A stretch of 46,328 nucleotides of DNA from Elusimicrobiota bacterium (GTDB lineage Bacteria; Elusimicrobiota; Elusimicrobia; UBA1565; UBA9628). Under the pieces are notes generated by a model, which made no database searches, was not told where the DNA came from, and saw only the letters and a program-made list of their open reading frames with translations. Numbering within the stretch: the first letter of the stretch is position 1; each line of letters starts with the position of its first letter. Shown here one piece after another: positions 29,246 to 37,430 of this stretch. The DNA lies in the NCBI GenBank assembly GCA_013044195.1, contig JABEUV010000073.1, positions 1-46,328 of the forward strand. Direction: 5' to 3'. A program made the translations under genes and the position numbers.

Positions 29246-31201
29246 ATGACACGAACTCTTCTCGCCGTCCTGCTCGCGCTGGCCCCGGCGGCCCCGGCAT
29301 TCGCCCAGTTCCGCGCGGCGCCCGAGGTCGCGCCGACGATCGTCTCTCCGCTGGCGGGCGCGGGGGCGGCCGTCGCGTCGCCGCTGACGACCGCGCCGGC
29401 GCTGGCGGGCGCCCAAGCCGTGCCTTCTCTGGCGCCGACCGCCCTATCGGCTCCCTCCGCGGCGTCTCTGCCGGCTCTTCCCGCAGCGGCCGTCCCCTCC
29501 GTGGCGTCCGGCTTCGCCGCCGTGCCGGCCTCCGCCGACGCGGCTTCGGTGGGGAGGACGGCTTCGGGAGCCGCGGCGACGGCCGTTCCAGCGGCTTCCG
29601 TCGAATTTTCCGGCGCGGCTTCCGCGCGCGGGGCCGATGGTCGTCCCGCCGTCCTGAGCAGCCTCAAGGATCTGGCGGTCCTGCTGGGCGACGGCGCGGC
29701 CCTTCAGGGCGCGCGGACCTTCGACGGCGCGGGCCAGCTTGGCGCGCTGGTCGATGCCTCGGGCGAAGCGCCCTCGATTCCTCAGGGCGTGCGGCGCGTG
29801 GAGGCGCATCCGCTGCGCTCGCCCGCCGACGTGGACCTGATACCGCGCCTGGGCAACTCCGCGGCGCTGCACGACGAACTGCGCGCGCACCTATCCGCGC
29901 TTCTGCCCATCGACATCTTCGTCTATCACGACGCGCGCGGCGGACGCTTTCTGGGGCTCGATTTGTCCCGCAACCCGGACAACGCCGGTCGCCTGCCGGA
30001 CCTGCAGGCGCACGAAGTCGCCACGATCCGCCGCATCCAGGCCGTGACGCGCGATCTGCAGGTGCTTGTGCGCGAGGAGGGCGCGACGCCGGATCTGGTC
30101 GTTCGCGGCGTGCCGACGGAAATGAAGAGCGTTTTCAGCGGAGACGTGGCCGTGCAGGTCTCTCACGCCAACGTGCAGCTCCTTGCGCACGCCAAGCGTC
30201 ACGGCCTGGGTCTGGGCGCGGTGGCGCTGGACATGGACGGCCGGGAGATCCCGGTGGAGCGCGTCGAGGCGGGCTTGGCCGCCGTCCGCCGGGCGGGCGA
30301 GATCGGATTCGACCGCGTCTACGCTTTCAACGGCGGCGCCTGGCAGACCTACGCGCGCGGCGTCGACGGGGAATTTCGTCTGTCGCGGACCGAGCGCCCG
30401 TTCTCGTCCCACGCCGCGCCGACCGCGCGCGCGGCGCTTGTTCCGCGCGCGTTGGCCCTGGCGCCCCGGATGAACCTGCGCGAAGTCGAGCGCGAGATCA
30501 CCGAGCCTTCTCGCCTGCTGCGCGAGCGCGGCATCGAGGCGATCGTGACGGCCTACGGCTCCGCACGCATTGCGTCGCCGGAAGCGGCACGGGCGCGGCT
30601 GGCGAAAGCCGAGGCCGAGGCGGCGGCAAGCCCCAGCGCCGAGTCGCGCCGCAGCCTGACGGCCGCGCGCGAGGCTCTGCGGATGTCGAAATACTATCGG
30701 ATCGCGCGCGAATTGGGCGCGCTGGTCGCGCGCGAGGGCGGCGGCCGCGTGGCGATGGTGACCGGCGGCGGCCCCGGCATCATGGAAGGCGCCAACCGCG
30801 GCGCCTTCGAGGCGGGCGGGCCCAGCGTCGGCTTCAACATCATCCTGCCGCACGAGCAGAACGCCAATCCTTACGCGACCGCGGGCCTGGAGTTCTCCTT
30901 TGAGAATTTCGCCACGCGCAAGATGGCCCTGCGCCGCGGCGCGATGGGCCTGGTCTATTTTCCCGGCGGCTTCGGCACCATGGACGAGCTCTTCGAGGTG
31001 CTGACCTTGATTCAGACCGGAAAGATGCCGCGCGTGCCGATCGTGCTCATTGGGGAACGCTCTTACTGGGAAAAAATATTGGATTTTTCCGAGTTCGACC
31101 GCATGGGCCTGATCTCCCACGAGGACCTGTCCATGTTCACCTTCGCGGAGACCGCCGAGCAGGCCTGGTCCGCGATCCAGCGCTTTCACGCCGCGCGGTG
31201 A
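29246..31201 (+). CDS. Exported protein with nuclease-like middle domain and C-terminal LOG-family domain
   Basis: 651 residues. Sec signal peptide (TLLAVLLALAPAAPAFA-Q), then about 150 residues of Ala/Pro/Ser/Val-rich linker. The middle domain (about 170-395) has PDLVVRGVPTEMKS with Asp283, Glu292 and Lys294, resembling a PD-(D/E)xK active site. The following helix-strand pattern (LLAHAKRHGLGLGAVALDMD) resembles the CdiA_C toxin nuclease family. The C-terminal domain (about 410-651) is a LOG/lysine-decarboxylase-like fold: VTGGGPGIMEGANRGAFEAG, RKMALRRGA and PGGFGTMDELFEVLTLIQTG. LOG enzymes release the base from nucleoside 5'-monophosphates and normally work in the cytosol. Export of such a domain is unusual. 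The LOG part is certain; the nuclease-like reading is tentative. Confidence 0.8.
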   Translation: MTRTLLAVLLALAPAAPAFAQFRAAPEVAPTIVSPLAGAGAAVASPLTTAPALAGAQAVPSLAPTALSAPSAASLPALPAAAVPSVASGFAAVPASADAASVGRTASGAAATAVPAASVEFSGAASARGADGRPAVLSSLKDLAVLLGDGAALQGARTFDGAGQLGALVDASGEAPSIPQGVRRVEAHPLRSPADVDLIPRLGNSAALHDELRAHLSALLPIDIFVYHDARGGRFLGLDLSRNPDNAGRLPDLQAHEVATIRRIQAVTRDLQVLVREEGATPDLVVRGVPTEMKSVFSGDVAVQVSHANVQLLAHAKRHGLGLGAVALDMDGREIPVERVEAGLAAVRRAGEIGFDRVYAFNGGAWQTYARGVDGEFRLSRTERPFSSHAAPTARAALVPRALALAPRMNLREVEREITEPSRLLRERGIEAIVTAYGSARIASPEAARARLAKAEAEAAASPSAESRRSLTAAREALRMSKYYRIARELGALVAREGGGRVAMVTGGGPGIMEGANRGAFEAGGPSVGFNIILPHEQNANPYATAGLEFSFENFATRKMALRRGAMGLVYFPGGFGTMDELFEVLTLIQTGKMPRVPIVLIGERSYWEKILDFSEFDRMGLISHEDLSMFTFAETAEQAWSAIQRFHAAR

Positions 31202-31216
31202 CGGACCGATCCGTCA
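31199..31216. terminator. Palindrome containing both convergent stop codons
   Basis: TGACGGA-CCGA-TCCGTCA: perfect 7-bp arms. The left arm begins with the TGA of the LOG-family gene and the right arm ends with the complement of the histidine-kinase TGA. No U-tract. Confidence 0.4.
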
Positions 31217-32689
31217 ACCGGGCGTCGGCTCTTCCCAGCGCGGGAGGGTGAAGGAGAAACGGGAGCCGCGGCCCGGGCCGCCTTCGATTTCGAGCGCGGT
31301 TTCGTGCGCGTCGAGGACGGTCTTGACCAAGGTCAGTCCGACGCCGAAGCCGGCGGCGGCCTCGCGTCCGGCCTCGGTGCGGTGCCCGCGCAGGATGACC
31401 TCGCGGTCCTCGGGTGCGACGCCGATGCCGGTGTCGGAAACATGGACGCGTACGCGGCCGCCCGGTTCGGCGCAGAAGCCGATGCGGATCGTCCCGCCTT
31501 CCGGGGTGTACTTGACCGCGTTGCCCAACAGGTTGGTTGCGACGAGCAGCAGGGACTCGGGATCGGCGAGCGCGGCGGGAGCGTCTTCGGGCGTTTCCAG
31601 CCGCACGTTCAGGTTCTTGCGCTCGTAGAGCGGCTGGAGGGCCTTCAGCGCGGAGCCCAGCACGCGCGCCAGGTCCGCGCGCCGCGGGCGCACCGCGAAG
31701 CGTCCGTCCTCCAGGCGGCCGAGGTCCAGAAGGTTGCGCGTCGCCAGCCCCAGCGCGCGGAGATTGGCCTCAATGACGCCGTAGTATTCCGCGCGGCGTC
31801 CGAACGGAGTGGGGGATTCGGTCGTTTTGAGCAGGTCCGTCGCGCCGCCCAGCACGCTCAGCGCGTTGTTGAACTCGTGGCTGGCCATGGACACCAGGCT
31901 TCCCTTCAGGCGACCAAGCTCGGCCTCGCGCGCGAACTGAGCGTTGAGCCGCACGGCCATGTCGCGCATCGCGTCGTAAAGATCCGCGACCTCGGGGCCG
32001 GCGGCGGGCCGCGCGGCGCTCCAGTCTCGGCCGAGCGTCCACTCCTTGGCGCGGCCGCGCAGTTCCACCACGGGACCGATCAGCGAGCGCGACAAAAACA
32101 GCGCGACGAACAGCGCGGCGGCCGCGCCGGCCAGCACGATCAGCGCGGCGGTCAGCCGGGAGACGCGCTCCAGCTCGTCTTCCCGCGCGCGCAGCTGCGC
32201 GACGTTCGCGTCGCCCAGCCGGGCCAGCGGTTCCGCCGCGGACTCCAGACGGTGGCCGAGCCGTCCCGCGCGCGCGGCCTCCGCGCTGGACAGTCTTCCG
32301 AACTTGCGGCGCGCGACCCATTGGCTGGACTCGGCCAAATACGCGGTGAGAGCGTGGTCCATCTCGTCGAGCATCGCGCCGCCTTCGGGCCCGGTGACCG
32401 CGGCAAGCGTTCTTTCGACGCCGCGCACGTCGGCCAAAGACTCCTCCCGGCGCTCCAGCCACGAGCGCTGTCCGGTCAGCAGGAAACGGACCGTCGTCTG
32501 GTCGACGCGGCGCAGGCGGTCGCGCAGGCGCGGCAGGCTCGACAGCACGGCCAGGCTTTCGTGAAGCTGGCTGTCCAGGCGGGCGTGAGCGCGCGCTTGG
32601 AGCAGGAACGCAGTGCCGACGCCCAATGCGTAGAGCAGTATCAGTCCGGCCACCGCGATCAGCTGGGAGCGAAGTCCGGGGTATTTCAT
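31214..32689 (-). CDS. Membrane sensor histidine kinase
   Basis: 491 residues. Two membrane helices (about 8-30 and 178-200) enclose a helical periplasmic sensor rich in Arg/Leu. A HAMP-like segment follows. HisKA dimerisation helix MASHEFNNALSVLGG carries phospho-acceptor His271. The ATPase domain has N box LVATNLLGNAVKYTPEGG, G1 VSDTGIGVAPED and G2 GFGVGLTLVKTV. All catalytic boxes are intact. The HEFNN form (N after F instead of R) is found in a subset of kinases. It is an orphan: no response regulator is adjacent. ATG 32689 lies about 29 nt after the predicted +1 with no ribosome site. Confidence 0.9.
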   Translation of the reverse strand: MKYPGLRSQLIAVAGLILLYALGVGTAFLLQARAHARLDSQLHESLAVLSSLPRLRDRLRRVDQTTVRFLLTGQRSWLERREESLADVRGVERTLAAVTGPEGGAMLDEMDHALTAYLAESSQWVARRKFGRLSSAEAARAGRLGHRLESAAEPLARLGDANVAQLRAREDELERVSRLTAALIVLAGAAAALFVALFLSRSLIGPVVELRGRAKEWTLGRDWSAARPAAGPEVADLYDAMRDMAVRLNAQFAREAELGRLKGSLVSMASHEFNNALSVLGGATDLLKTTESPTPFGRRAEYYGVIEANLRALGLATRNLLDLGRLEDGRFAVRPRRADLARVLGSALKALQPLYERKNLNVRLETPEDAPAALADPESLLLVATNLLGNAVKYTPEGGTIRIGFCAEPGGRVRVHVSDTGIGVAPEDREVILRGHRTEAGREAAAGFGVGLTLVKTVLDAHETALEIEGGPGRGSRFSFTLPRWEEPTPG

Positions 32690-32724
32690 CGCGCGCGCCG
32701 GTGATGGAAACGATTCACGCCGTC

Positions 32725-32730
32725 ATGTTA
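32725..32730 (-). promoter_or_regulatory. Candidate -10 of the histidine kinase
   Basis: TAACAT on the minus strand. A GTG sits 6 nt downstream at 32718 but is out of frame with the kinase, so this is not a leaderless start for that gene. Confidence 0.3.
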
Positions 32731-32780
32731 GCCAATTGCCCGCGGCCGCGTCTCGCGCCGGGACGTTTCACCGACGAGCG

Positions 32781-34637
32781 CTACTTTAGGTCGCGCGCCG
32801 GAACGCCGCCGGCGACGAGCCAGCGTTCGAGCGCCGCGACGTAGTCCGCGTCGCCGCGGCCTTGAGGACGGTTCTGGCGGTAGCCGTCGAAGCGCCAGCG
32901 TCCGTCGTGCCGCGTGGCGTAGAAGACGATTTGCGCGGAGCGGACGTCGGGATCGCGGCCGACGGAGGCGTGAGTCAGGCTCAGCCCGGAAAAATCCGCG
33001 TAGACGAACACTCCGTCGCGCGCGACCTCCTCGACCGACTTGCCGGCCCGCACGGTCATCGCGTCCGCGATCCGGCGCATCAGATCGCCGGCGGAATTCT
33101 GCGGATAGCCGGCGACGGCGCGCGCCAGCGCGTCGCGCCGCAGGGCCAAGTCCGCTTGGCGTTCAAAGGCGGCGGGGCTCAGTGCGGCGTAGGCCGCCGG
33201 TTCTCCCCGCCGCGCGAGCGCGGCCTGCACGCCGGCGGGCGTGGTGCCGTATTCGGCGGCCAGTTGCAGGATCGCCGCGCGGTGGCGCTGAAGCGCGGGG
33301 GTCAGGGTCGATGTCGCGGCGTCTTCCGCGGCGACGCGCGAGGGCAGAAGGTCGCGGCGCACCGCGGCGGCGCGCGCGGAGCCGGGGGGGATGCCGTTTT
33401 CGGAGAAATAATCGCCGAGCAGGGCGTCGGTCTGGCGATCATCAAGGGAAATTCCCGCCGCGATGCTGCGGATGTAGCGCCGCGCGGCCGCGGCGTCCGG
33501 CGAGGCGGGCGGCGCGCGCGCGGCGGCAGGGGCAGCGGCGTCTTGCCAGAGGTCCGGGGTCGGCCGCGCCGAGAAATAGGCGAGTACCGATTGGAACCGG
33601 GCCTGATCCGCCTTCGGCAGGAGCGCGAATTGCGGATTGTCGCGCAGGATATGCAGGAACTTCCCGGTGCCCGCCAGCACGTCGGCGTCGCTTGGAGCCG
33701 TCTCGTTCGGCCCGCGAATTTCAGCGGCCAGGCCCTGCACGCGCCGGCGCGCTTGCTCCGGCGTGGCGACATACGTCGCGATCTGATCGGCGAACGCCAG
33801 GCGTCGACCCCAGACCATGCCCCAATCGTCTGGGAATGCCGCGGCGGCGGCGGCTTCGAAGACTTTTTGCTTGGACGCCATGGCCGCAGGATCGGGACTG
33901 AAGTCCGTGGCCAGGATCAGAGCCTTGACCTGCGCGGCGGTGAAGCCGAAGCGTTGTCCGAACTCCGCAAGAATATTGCGCGCCTCGGAGTCGGAGTCCA
34001 AATAGGCCAGCGTCTGTGGAACTCGCGCGGGAGTGCCGGGGGTCCTCTCCGGATCAATATCGTGCAGGGCCGCGGCGACGATCAAGAGTATTTTCCGATC
34101 GGGAGAAAGTCCGGCGCCGTGAGTTAGGCGCGTGGCCAACGCGGCGACCTCCTGTGAGTGGGCCAGTCCGTGATAAACGCGCGCGGGATCGCCTGGATGC
34201 CGGGCGGAAAGAAAATCGTCGAGCCGTCGCGCCAGCCCCGCGTCGACGCCCAGAGATCCAAGCGCGACAACGTAGTCGGGCGCGGCGGGCGGGGTTGCGA
34301 CGGACGCCGGCGCGGACGGCGGGACGGCAGGCATGGCCGCCGATGGCGCCGCCGCGGAGGCGGCAACGGGGTGAGCCGGAGAGCTTGGCGCGGGTGCGGC
34401 GGCCGCGGCGCTCGGAAGCGCCAAGGCGCCCGGAGATGCGGACGGTGCCAGAACGGCGCCGATCCCGAGATTCGGCGCGAGCGCCGATGCTCCTAGACCC
34501 GATGAGAGCGAAGATCGTCCCGCTCCTGCGGGCGAAGAGGCGGAGGCCTCGCCGTCGACTTCAACCTGGGCTGCGGCCTGCGGTCCAACAACGGACAGGC
34601 ACACCAAAGCCGCGGCCAGCAGAGACGAGGGGGCCAT
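32781..34637 (-). CDS. Exported HD-domain phosphohydrolase-like protein
   Basis: 618 residues. Sec signal peptide (SLLAAALVCLSVVGPQAAA-Q), then an Ala/Pro/Ser-rich linker to about residue 120. The HD domain (about 125-330) shows YHGLAHSQEVAALATRL, AAALHDIDPERT, LATDFSP and LAFADQIATYV, i.e. the H...HD...D metal ligands. The YHxxxH opening recalls class I cyclic-nucleotide phosphodiesterases. The C-terminal third (about 400-618) is unrecognised. HD enzymes hydrolyse nucleotides or cyclic nucleotides and are normally cytosolic. It lies just downstream of a class III cyclase gene but has its own consensus leaderless promoter. ATG 34637 is fixed by that promoter. Confidence 0.78.
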   Translation of the reverse strand: MAPSSLLAAALVCLSVVGPQAAAQVEVDGEASASSPAGAGRSSLSSGLGASALAPNLGIGAVLAPSASPGALALPSAAAAAPAPSSPAHPVAASAAAPSAAMPAVPPSAPASVATPPAAPDYVVALGSLGVDAGLARRLDDFLSARHPGDPARVYHGLAHSQEVAALATRLTHGAGLSPDRKILLIVAAALHDIDPERTPGTPARVPQTLAYLDSDSEARNILAEFGQRFGFTAAQVKALILATDFSPDPAAMASKQKVFEAAAAAAFPDDWGMVWGRRLAFADQIATYVATPEQARRRVQGLAAEIRGPNETAPSDADVLAGTGKFLHILRDNPQFALLPKADQARFQSVLAYFSARPTPDLWQDAAAPAAARAPPASPDAAAARRYIRSIAAGISLDDRQTDALLGDYFSENGIPPGSARAAAVRRDLLPSRVAAEDAATSTLTPALQRHRAAILQLAAEYGTTPAGVQAALARRGEPAAYAALSPAAFERQADLALRRDALARAVAGYPQNSAGDLMRRIADAMTVRAGKSVEEVARDGVFVYADFSGLSLTHASVGRDPDVRSAQIVFYATRHDGRWRFDGYRQNRPQGRGDADYVAALERWLVAGGVPARDLK

Positions 34638-34643
34638 GTCCCA

Positions 34644-34672
34644 GTTTAAGCCCGGCTTAGGGGCGCTGTCAA
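34644..34672 (-). promoter_or_regulatory. Leaderless promoter of the exported HD-domain gene
   Basis: Minus strand: consensus TTGACA (34672-34667), 17-nt spacer, TTAAAC (34649-34644), 6 nt to ATG 34637. Confidence 0.65.
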
Positions 34673-34687
34673 GGCGCGTCGGTCGTG

Positions 34688-35887
34688 TCAGGCCGAGATG
34701 GCTTCGTCCGCGGAAGCGTCTGCGCGCCACTCGTAGACGTCGTGGCCGTCGACCTGCTTGCGCACGGGGCGGAAGCCGAACTGAGAGCGAATGCCTTCGA
34801 TGGCGTGCGCGCCGATGTAGATGGTGTTGGCTTCTGCATACTTCTGCATGTGGCCGGCGATGTCGATGTTGCGGTCGGTCATCTCTTCCATGGGGACGGT
34901 GTCATCGAAGAGCACCTTGCCGGCGTTGATGCCGCAGCGGATCTTGAAGTCGGCCTTGATCGTCTTGACCTGCCGGTTGAAGTGGTCCAGGTTGCGGATC
35001 AGGTCCTGCGCGGCCTGCACCGCGTTCTGCACGGAGGCAAAGCAGATCATCACGCCGTCCGGGGTCCAGGCGGCCTTGAGGCCCTTGTGCGCGGCGATCA
35101 CGCGCTCGACGAGCTTCTTATATTGACGGAAGTCTCGCTCGGCCAGCGCGGAGTCCTCGCCCAGCTTCATGCCGGTCGAGTCGACCACGTCGACGGCGAG
35201 GAAGGACAGGTTCTTCTTCTGCTCCTCCAGGGATTTTTTGGTTTGCGCGTAGAGTTCGAGCAGATGCTCGCGGCGGCTGACGGCTTCCGAGTTCGCGGCG
35301 GCGGCGGGCACGGCCGGCGCGGCCGCCGTCGGGGTCGCCGGCGTTTGGGCGACCGGCGCCGGGGCGGACGGGGCGCGCTGGGCGGCCGTGCGCGCCTGCT
35401 CCAAGGCGCGGGCTTCGGCTTTCACGCGGGCCGCGGCTTCCGCGGCGAGGCGGGCGCGCTCGCGCTCGTGGACGCGCACCAGTTCGGCGCGGCGCTCCGC
35501 TTCGCGGCGGCGATCTTTTTCGGCGGCCTTCTCGGCGAGCCGAACCTTGCGCTGAGCGTTGAGGTCCCAATCGAGCACGCGCAGGCGGTGTCGCTCGGCT
35601 TCGGCGAACGCCCACAGCACGATGAACCCAACGGCGATCAAATAGGGAGCCAGATCCAGTCCTGAGACCATCAGCGGAACGTTGGCGTGCAGGAATCTCA
35701 CCGTCGGTGCGAGAAGATGCCGGACGATTAACACAAGGTCGTTGGACAAGGCGTAGCGCTTCAGATGGGCCATCTCGGCCAGGCCTTGGGCGGCTAGAAC
35801 GAGAACGGCGGCGGTCAAGCTCAAGCGGCTCAGAATGATCACGAAAGCCTGGAACGACTTCAGGATCGATTTCTTGATCAGATACAT
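34688..35887 (-). CDS. Membrane-anchored class III adenylate/guanylate cyclase-like protein
   Basis: 399 residues. Two membrane helices (about 15-38 and 76-95) are followed by a long charged coiled coil (about 97-170) and an Ala/Pro linker. The class III cyclase domain (about 228-385) has FLAVDVVDSTGMKLGED with the metal Asp pair region, TPDGVMICFAS and KIRCGINAGKVLFDD. At the usual transition-state motif (N-x3-R) it reads RNIDIAGHMQKYA, so Asp and His seem to stand where Asn and Arg are expected. Activity is therefore uncertain, and substrate preference cannot be told. ATG 35887 has GGAG at 6 nt. A cyclic-nucleotide-binding protein lies at 45900-46328. Confidence 0.8.
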   Translation of the reverse strand: MYLIKKSILKSFQAFVIILSRLSLTAAVLVLAAQGLAEMAHLKRYALSNDLVLIVRHLLAPTVRFLHANVPLMVSGLDLAPYLIAVGFIVLWAFAEAERHRLRVLDWDLNAQRKVRLAEKAAEKDRRREAERRAELVRVHERERARLAAEAAARVKAEARALEQARTAAQRAPSAPAPVAQTPATPTAAAPAVPAAAANSEAVSRREHLLELYAQTKKSLEEQKKNLSFLAVDVVDSTGMKLGEDSALAERDFRQYKKLVERVIAAHKGLKAAWTPDGVMICFASVQNAVQAAQDLIRNLDHFNRQVKTIKADFKIRCGINAGKVLFDDTVPMEEMTDRNIDIAGHMQKYAEANTIYIGAHAIEGIRSQFGFRPVRKQVDGHDVYEWRADASADEAISA

Positions 35888-35930
35888 GACTCTCCGTGGG
35901 GCGGTATTCGGTGATTGGACCTGTTTTCAT

Positions 35931-35936
35931 ATTATA
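35931..35936 (-). promoter_or_regulatory. TATAAT of the cyclase-like gene
   Basis: Perfect TATAAT on the minus strand; predicted leader about 37 nt ending in a GGAG ribosome site. The -35 is weak. Confidence 0.55.
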
Positions 35937-35973
35937 CCCCACCGACGGCGGCGGAAGTTTGTTTTTCTTTCCG

Positions 35974-36002
35974 TTGACAGTCCGTTTCGAGTCTGTTATA
36001 AC
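35974..36002 (+). promoter_or_regulatory. Consensus promoter of the M23 peptidase operon
   Basis: TTGACA (35974-35979), 17-nt spacer, TATAAC (35997-36002), 9 nt to GTG 36012. Near-leaderless (about 3 nt). Confidence 0.75.
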
Positions 36003-36011
36003 ATCCCCGAC

Positions 36012-37004
36012 GTGAAACTCCATAAAAAGATCGTCGACGCCCTGTCCCGGCGCATGACCGTGCTCGTGATTTCCCAGTCCCGCCTGAAGCCGTGGCGGTG
36101 GCAGGTGTCCACGGGTTTCTTCCTCTTTATGCTGACGCTTTGGTCGGGGCTGACGATTTGGTCCGGCTTTATCGCGGGGCGGCATGTCGACTACTGGATC
36201 ACGAAGGCCGACAACGAAGTGATGCTGGCCAAGCTCACACGGCTGGCGCAGGAAATGGAGGGTGCGCGCGCGGTTTTGGACGAGGCGAGCGCGACCGACC
36301 GTCAACTGCGCGGATTGCTGACCATGGCCCGCGACCGCGATCCGATCGCGGCGGCGACGGGCGTGGGCGGCCCGACCTTGGCTGATCGGCTCTCGCTGGA
36401 CCGCCTGCTGTCTTCCGGCCGCGCCGACGCCATCCGCCAGGCGGATTGGCATCATGAGATCGCGCGCATCCGAGCTGATGCGCAGAGCCGCCTGGCGAGC
36501 TTCCAGGAGATCGCCTGGTACGTCGGCAATCAGAAGAGCCTGCGCAACGCCACGCCCAGCCTTTGGCCCGCCGCGGGCACGATCACGTCCCTGTTCGGCT
36601 ACCGCCTGTCGCCGATGCACCGCGACGACGGCGAGACCGGCGAGTTCCACCCCGGCGTCGACATCGCCAACAACCCCGACACCTTGATCTACGCGACGGC
36701 CGACGGCACCGTGCAGTTCTCGGCCTGGTCCCACGGCTACGGCAACCTGGTGGTCATCGACCACGGCTACGGCATCCAGACCGTCTACGGCCACACGTCG
36801 AAGGCTCTGGTGAAGGCCGGCGACCGCGTGCTGAAGGGCCAGGTCATCGCCTACATGGGCACGACCGGACGCTCGACCGGCGCGCACGTCCACTACGAAG
36901 TCCGCCGCCAGGGCCGCGCGATCAATCCGATGCAGTTCCTCAAAGTGCGCGGGCCCGGCGACGAACTGGGCTTCGCGCGCACACGGCCGGAGACCGGGGG
37001 CTGA
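36012..37004 (+). CDS. M23 (LytM-type) peptidoglycan endopeptidase, membrane-anchored
   Basis: 330 residues. A short basic cytosolic tail and one membrane helix (about 32-55, VSTGFFLFMLTLWSGLTIWS) precede a periplasmic coiled-coil stretch (about 65-180) and the M23 domain (about 195-315). Zinc ligands are visible in FHPGVDIANN (H-x3-D) and GAHVHYEV (HxH). It should cut peptide cross-bridges of peptidoglycan. The gene is followed with a 1-nt stop/start overlap by a bactofilin gene. M23-bactofilin pairs set cell curvature or stalk growth in Helicobacter, Hyphomonas and others. GTG 36012 is fixed by the promoter; longer frames would overlap it. Confidence 0.9.
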   Translation: MKLHKKIVDALSRRMTVLVISQSRLKPWRWQVSTGFFLFMLTLWSGLTIWSGFIAGRHVDYWITKADNEVMLAKLTRLAQEMEGARAVLDEASATDRQLRGLLTMARDRDPIAAATGVGGPTLADRLSLDRLLSSGRADAIRQADWHHEIARIRADAQSRLASFQEIAWYVGNQKSLRNATPSLWPAAGTITSLFGYRLSPMHRDDGETGEFHPGVDIANNPDTLIYATADGTVQFSAWSHGYGNLVVIDHGYGIQTVYGHTSKALVKAGDRVLKGQVIAYMGTTGRSTGAHVHYEVRRQGRAINPMQFLKVRGPGDELGFARTRPETGG

Positions 37005-37423
37005 TGTTCGGCTCCAAGGCGCGCACGGACGCGCGCGAAGGCATGACCTTGATCGCCGAGGAGGCCTATTTTCACGGCACGCTCTCGGCGAAGGGTTCCT
37101 TGCGTGTCGAGGGCACGTTCGAGGGAGACATCACGGACGCCGTCGACGTCGTCGTCGGCGCGCACGGACGCGTGCTGGGCGACATCGCCGCCGAAAGTTT
37201 GACGGTCGCCGGCGAAGTCTCGGGCAACGTCGTCGCCTCGGTCTCCGTCGAACTGTTCTCAAGCGCGCGGTTGACCGGCGACGTGCGCACGCCGAAGCTG
37301 AAGATCGACGAGGGCGCCTTCTTCGACGGCGCCTGCGCGATGGGCGACGGAGCGGAGCGCCCGCGCCGCCGCCGCGCCAAGACCGAGCCGGAGCCCGAGC
37401 GGCCGGCCGACGCCGTTTCCTGA
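37004..37423 (+). CDS. Bactofilin
   Basis: 139 residues. The central bactofilin domain (about 20-110) is a run of short hydrophobic beta repeats: FHGTLSAKGSLRVEGTFEGD, VVGAHGRVLGDIAAESLTV, AGEVSGNVVAS and LTGDVRTPKLKIDEGAFFDG. The tail is basic/acidic and disordered. Bactofilins form cytosolic, membrane-associated filaments that position cell-wall enzymes. ATG 37004 overlaps the TGA of the M23 gene and has a GGGGG site at 5-7 nt, so the hydrolase and its scaffold are made together. Confidence 0.92.
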   Translation: MFGSKARTDAREGMTLIAEEAYFHGTLSAKGSLRVEGTFEGDITDAVDVVVGAHGRVLGDIAAESLTVAGEVSGNVVASVSVELFSSARLTGDVRTPKLKIDEGAFFDGACAMGDGAERPRRRRAKTEPEPERPADAVS

Positions 37424-37430
37424 GGACTCC

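Noticed and set aside
32716-32718. GTG 6 nt after the TAACAT element before the histidine kinase, as another leaderless start
   Set aside because: It lies 29 nt before ATG 32689 and is out of frame with the kinase.
35118-36893. 591-codon minus-strand open frame across the cyclase and M23 genes
   Set aside because: It crosses two well-supported divergent genes and their promoters; the translation is Arg/Gly-rich without known features.
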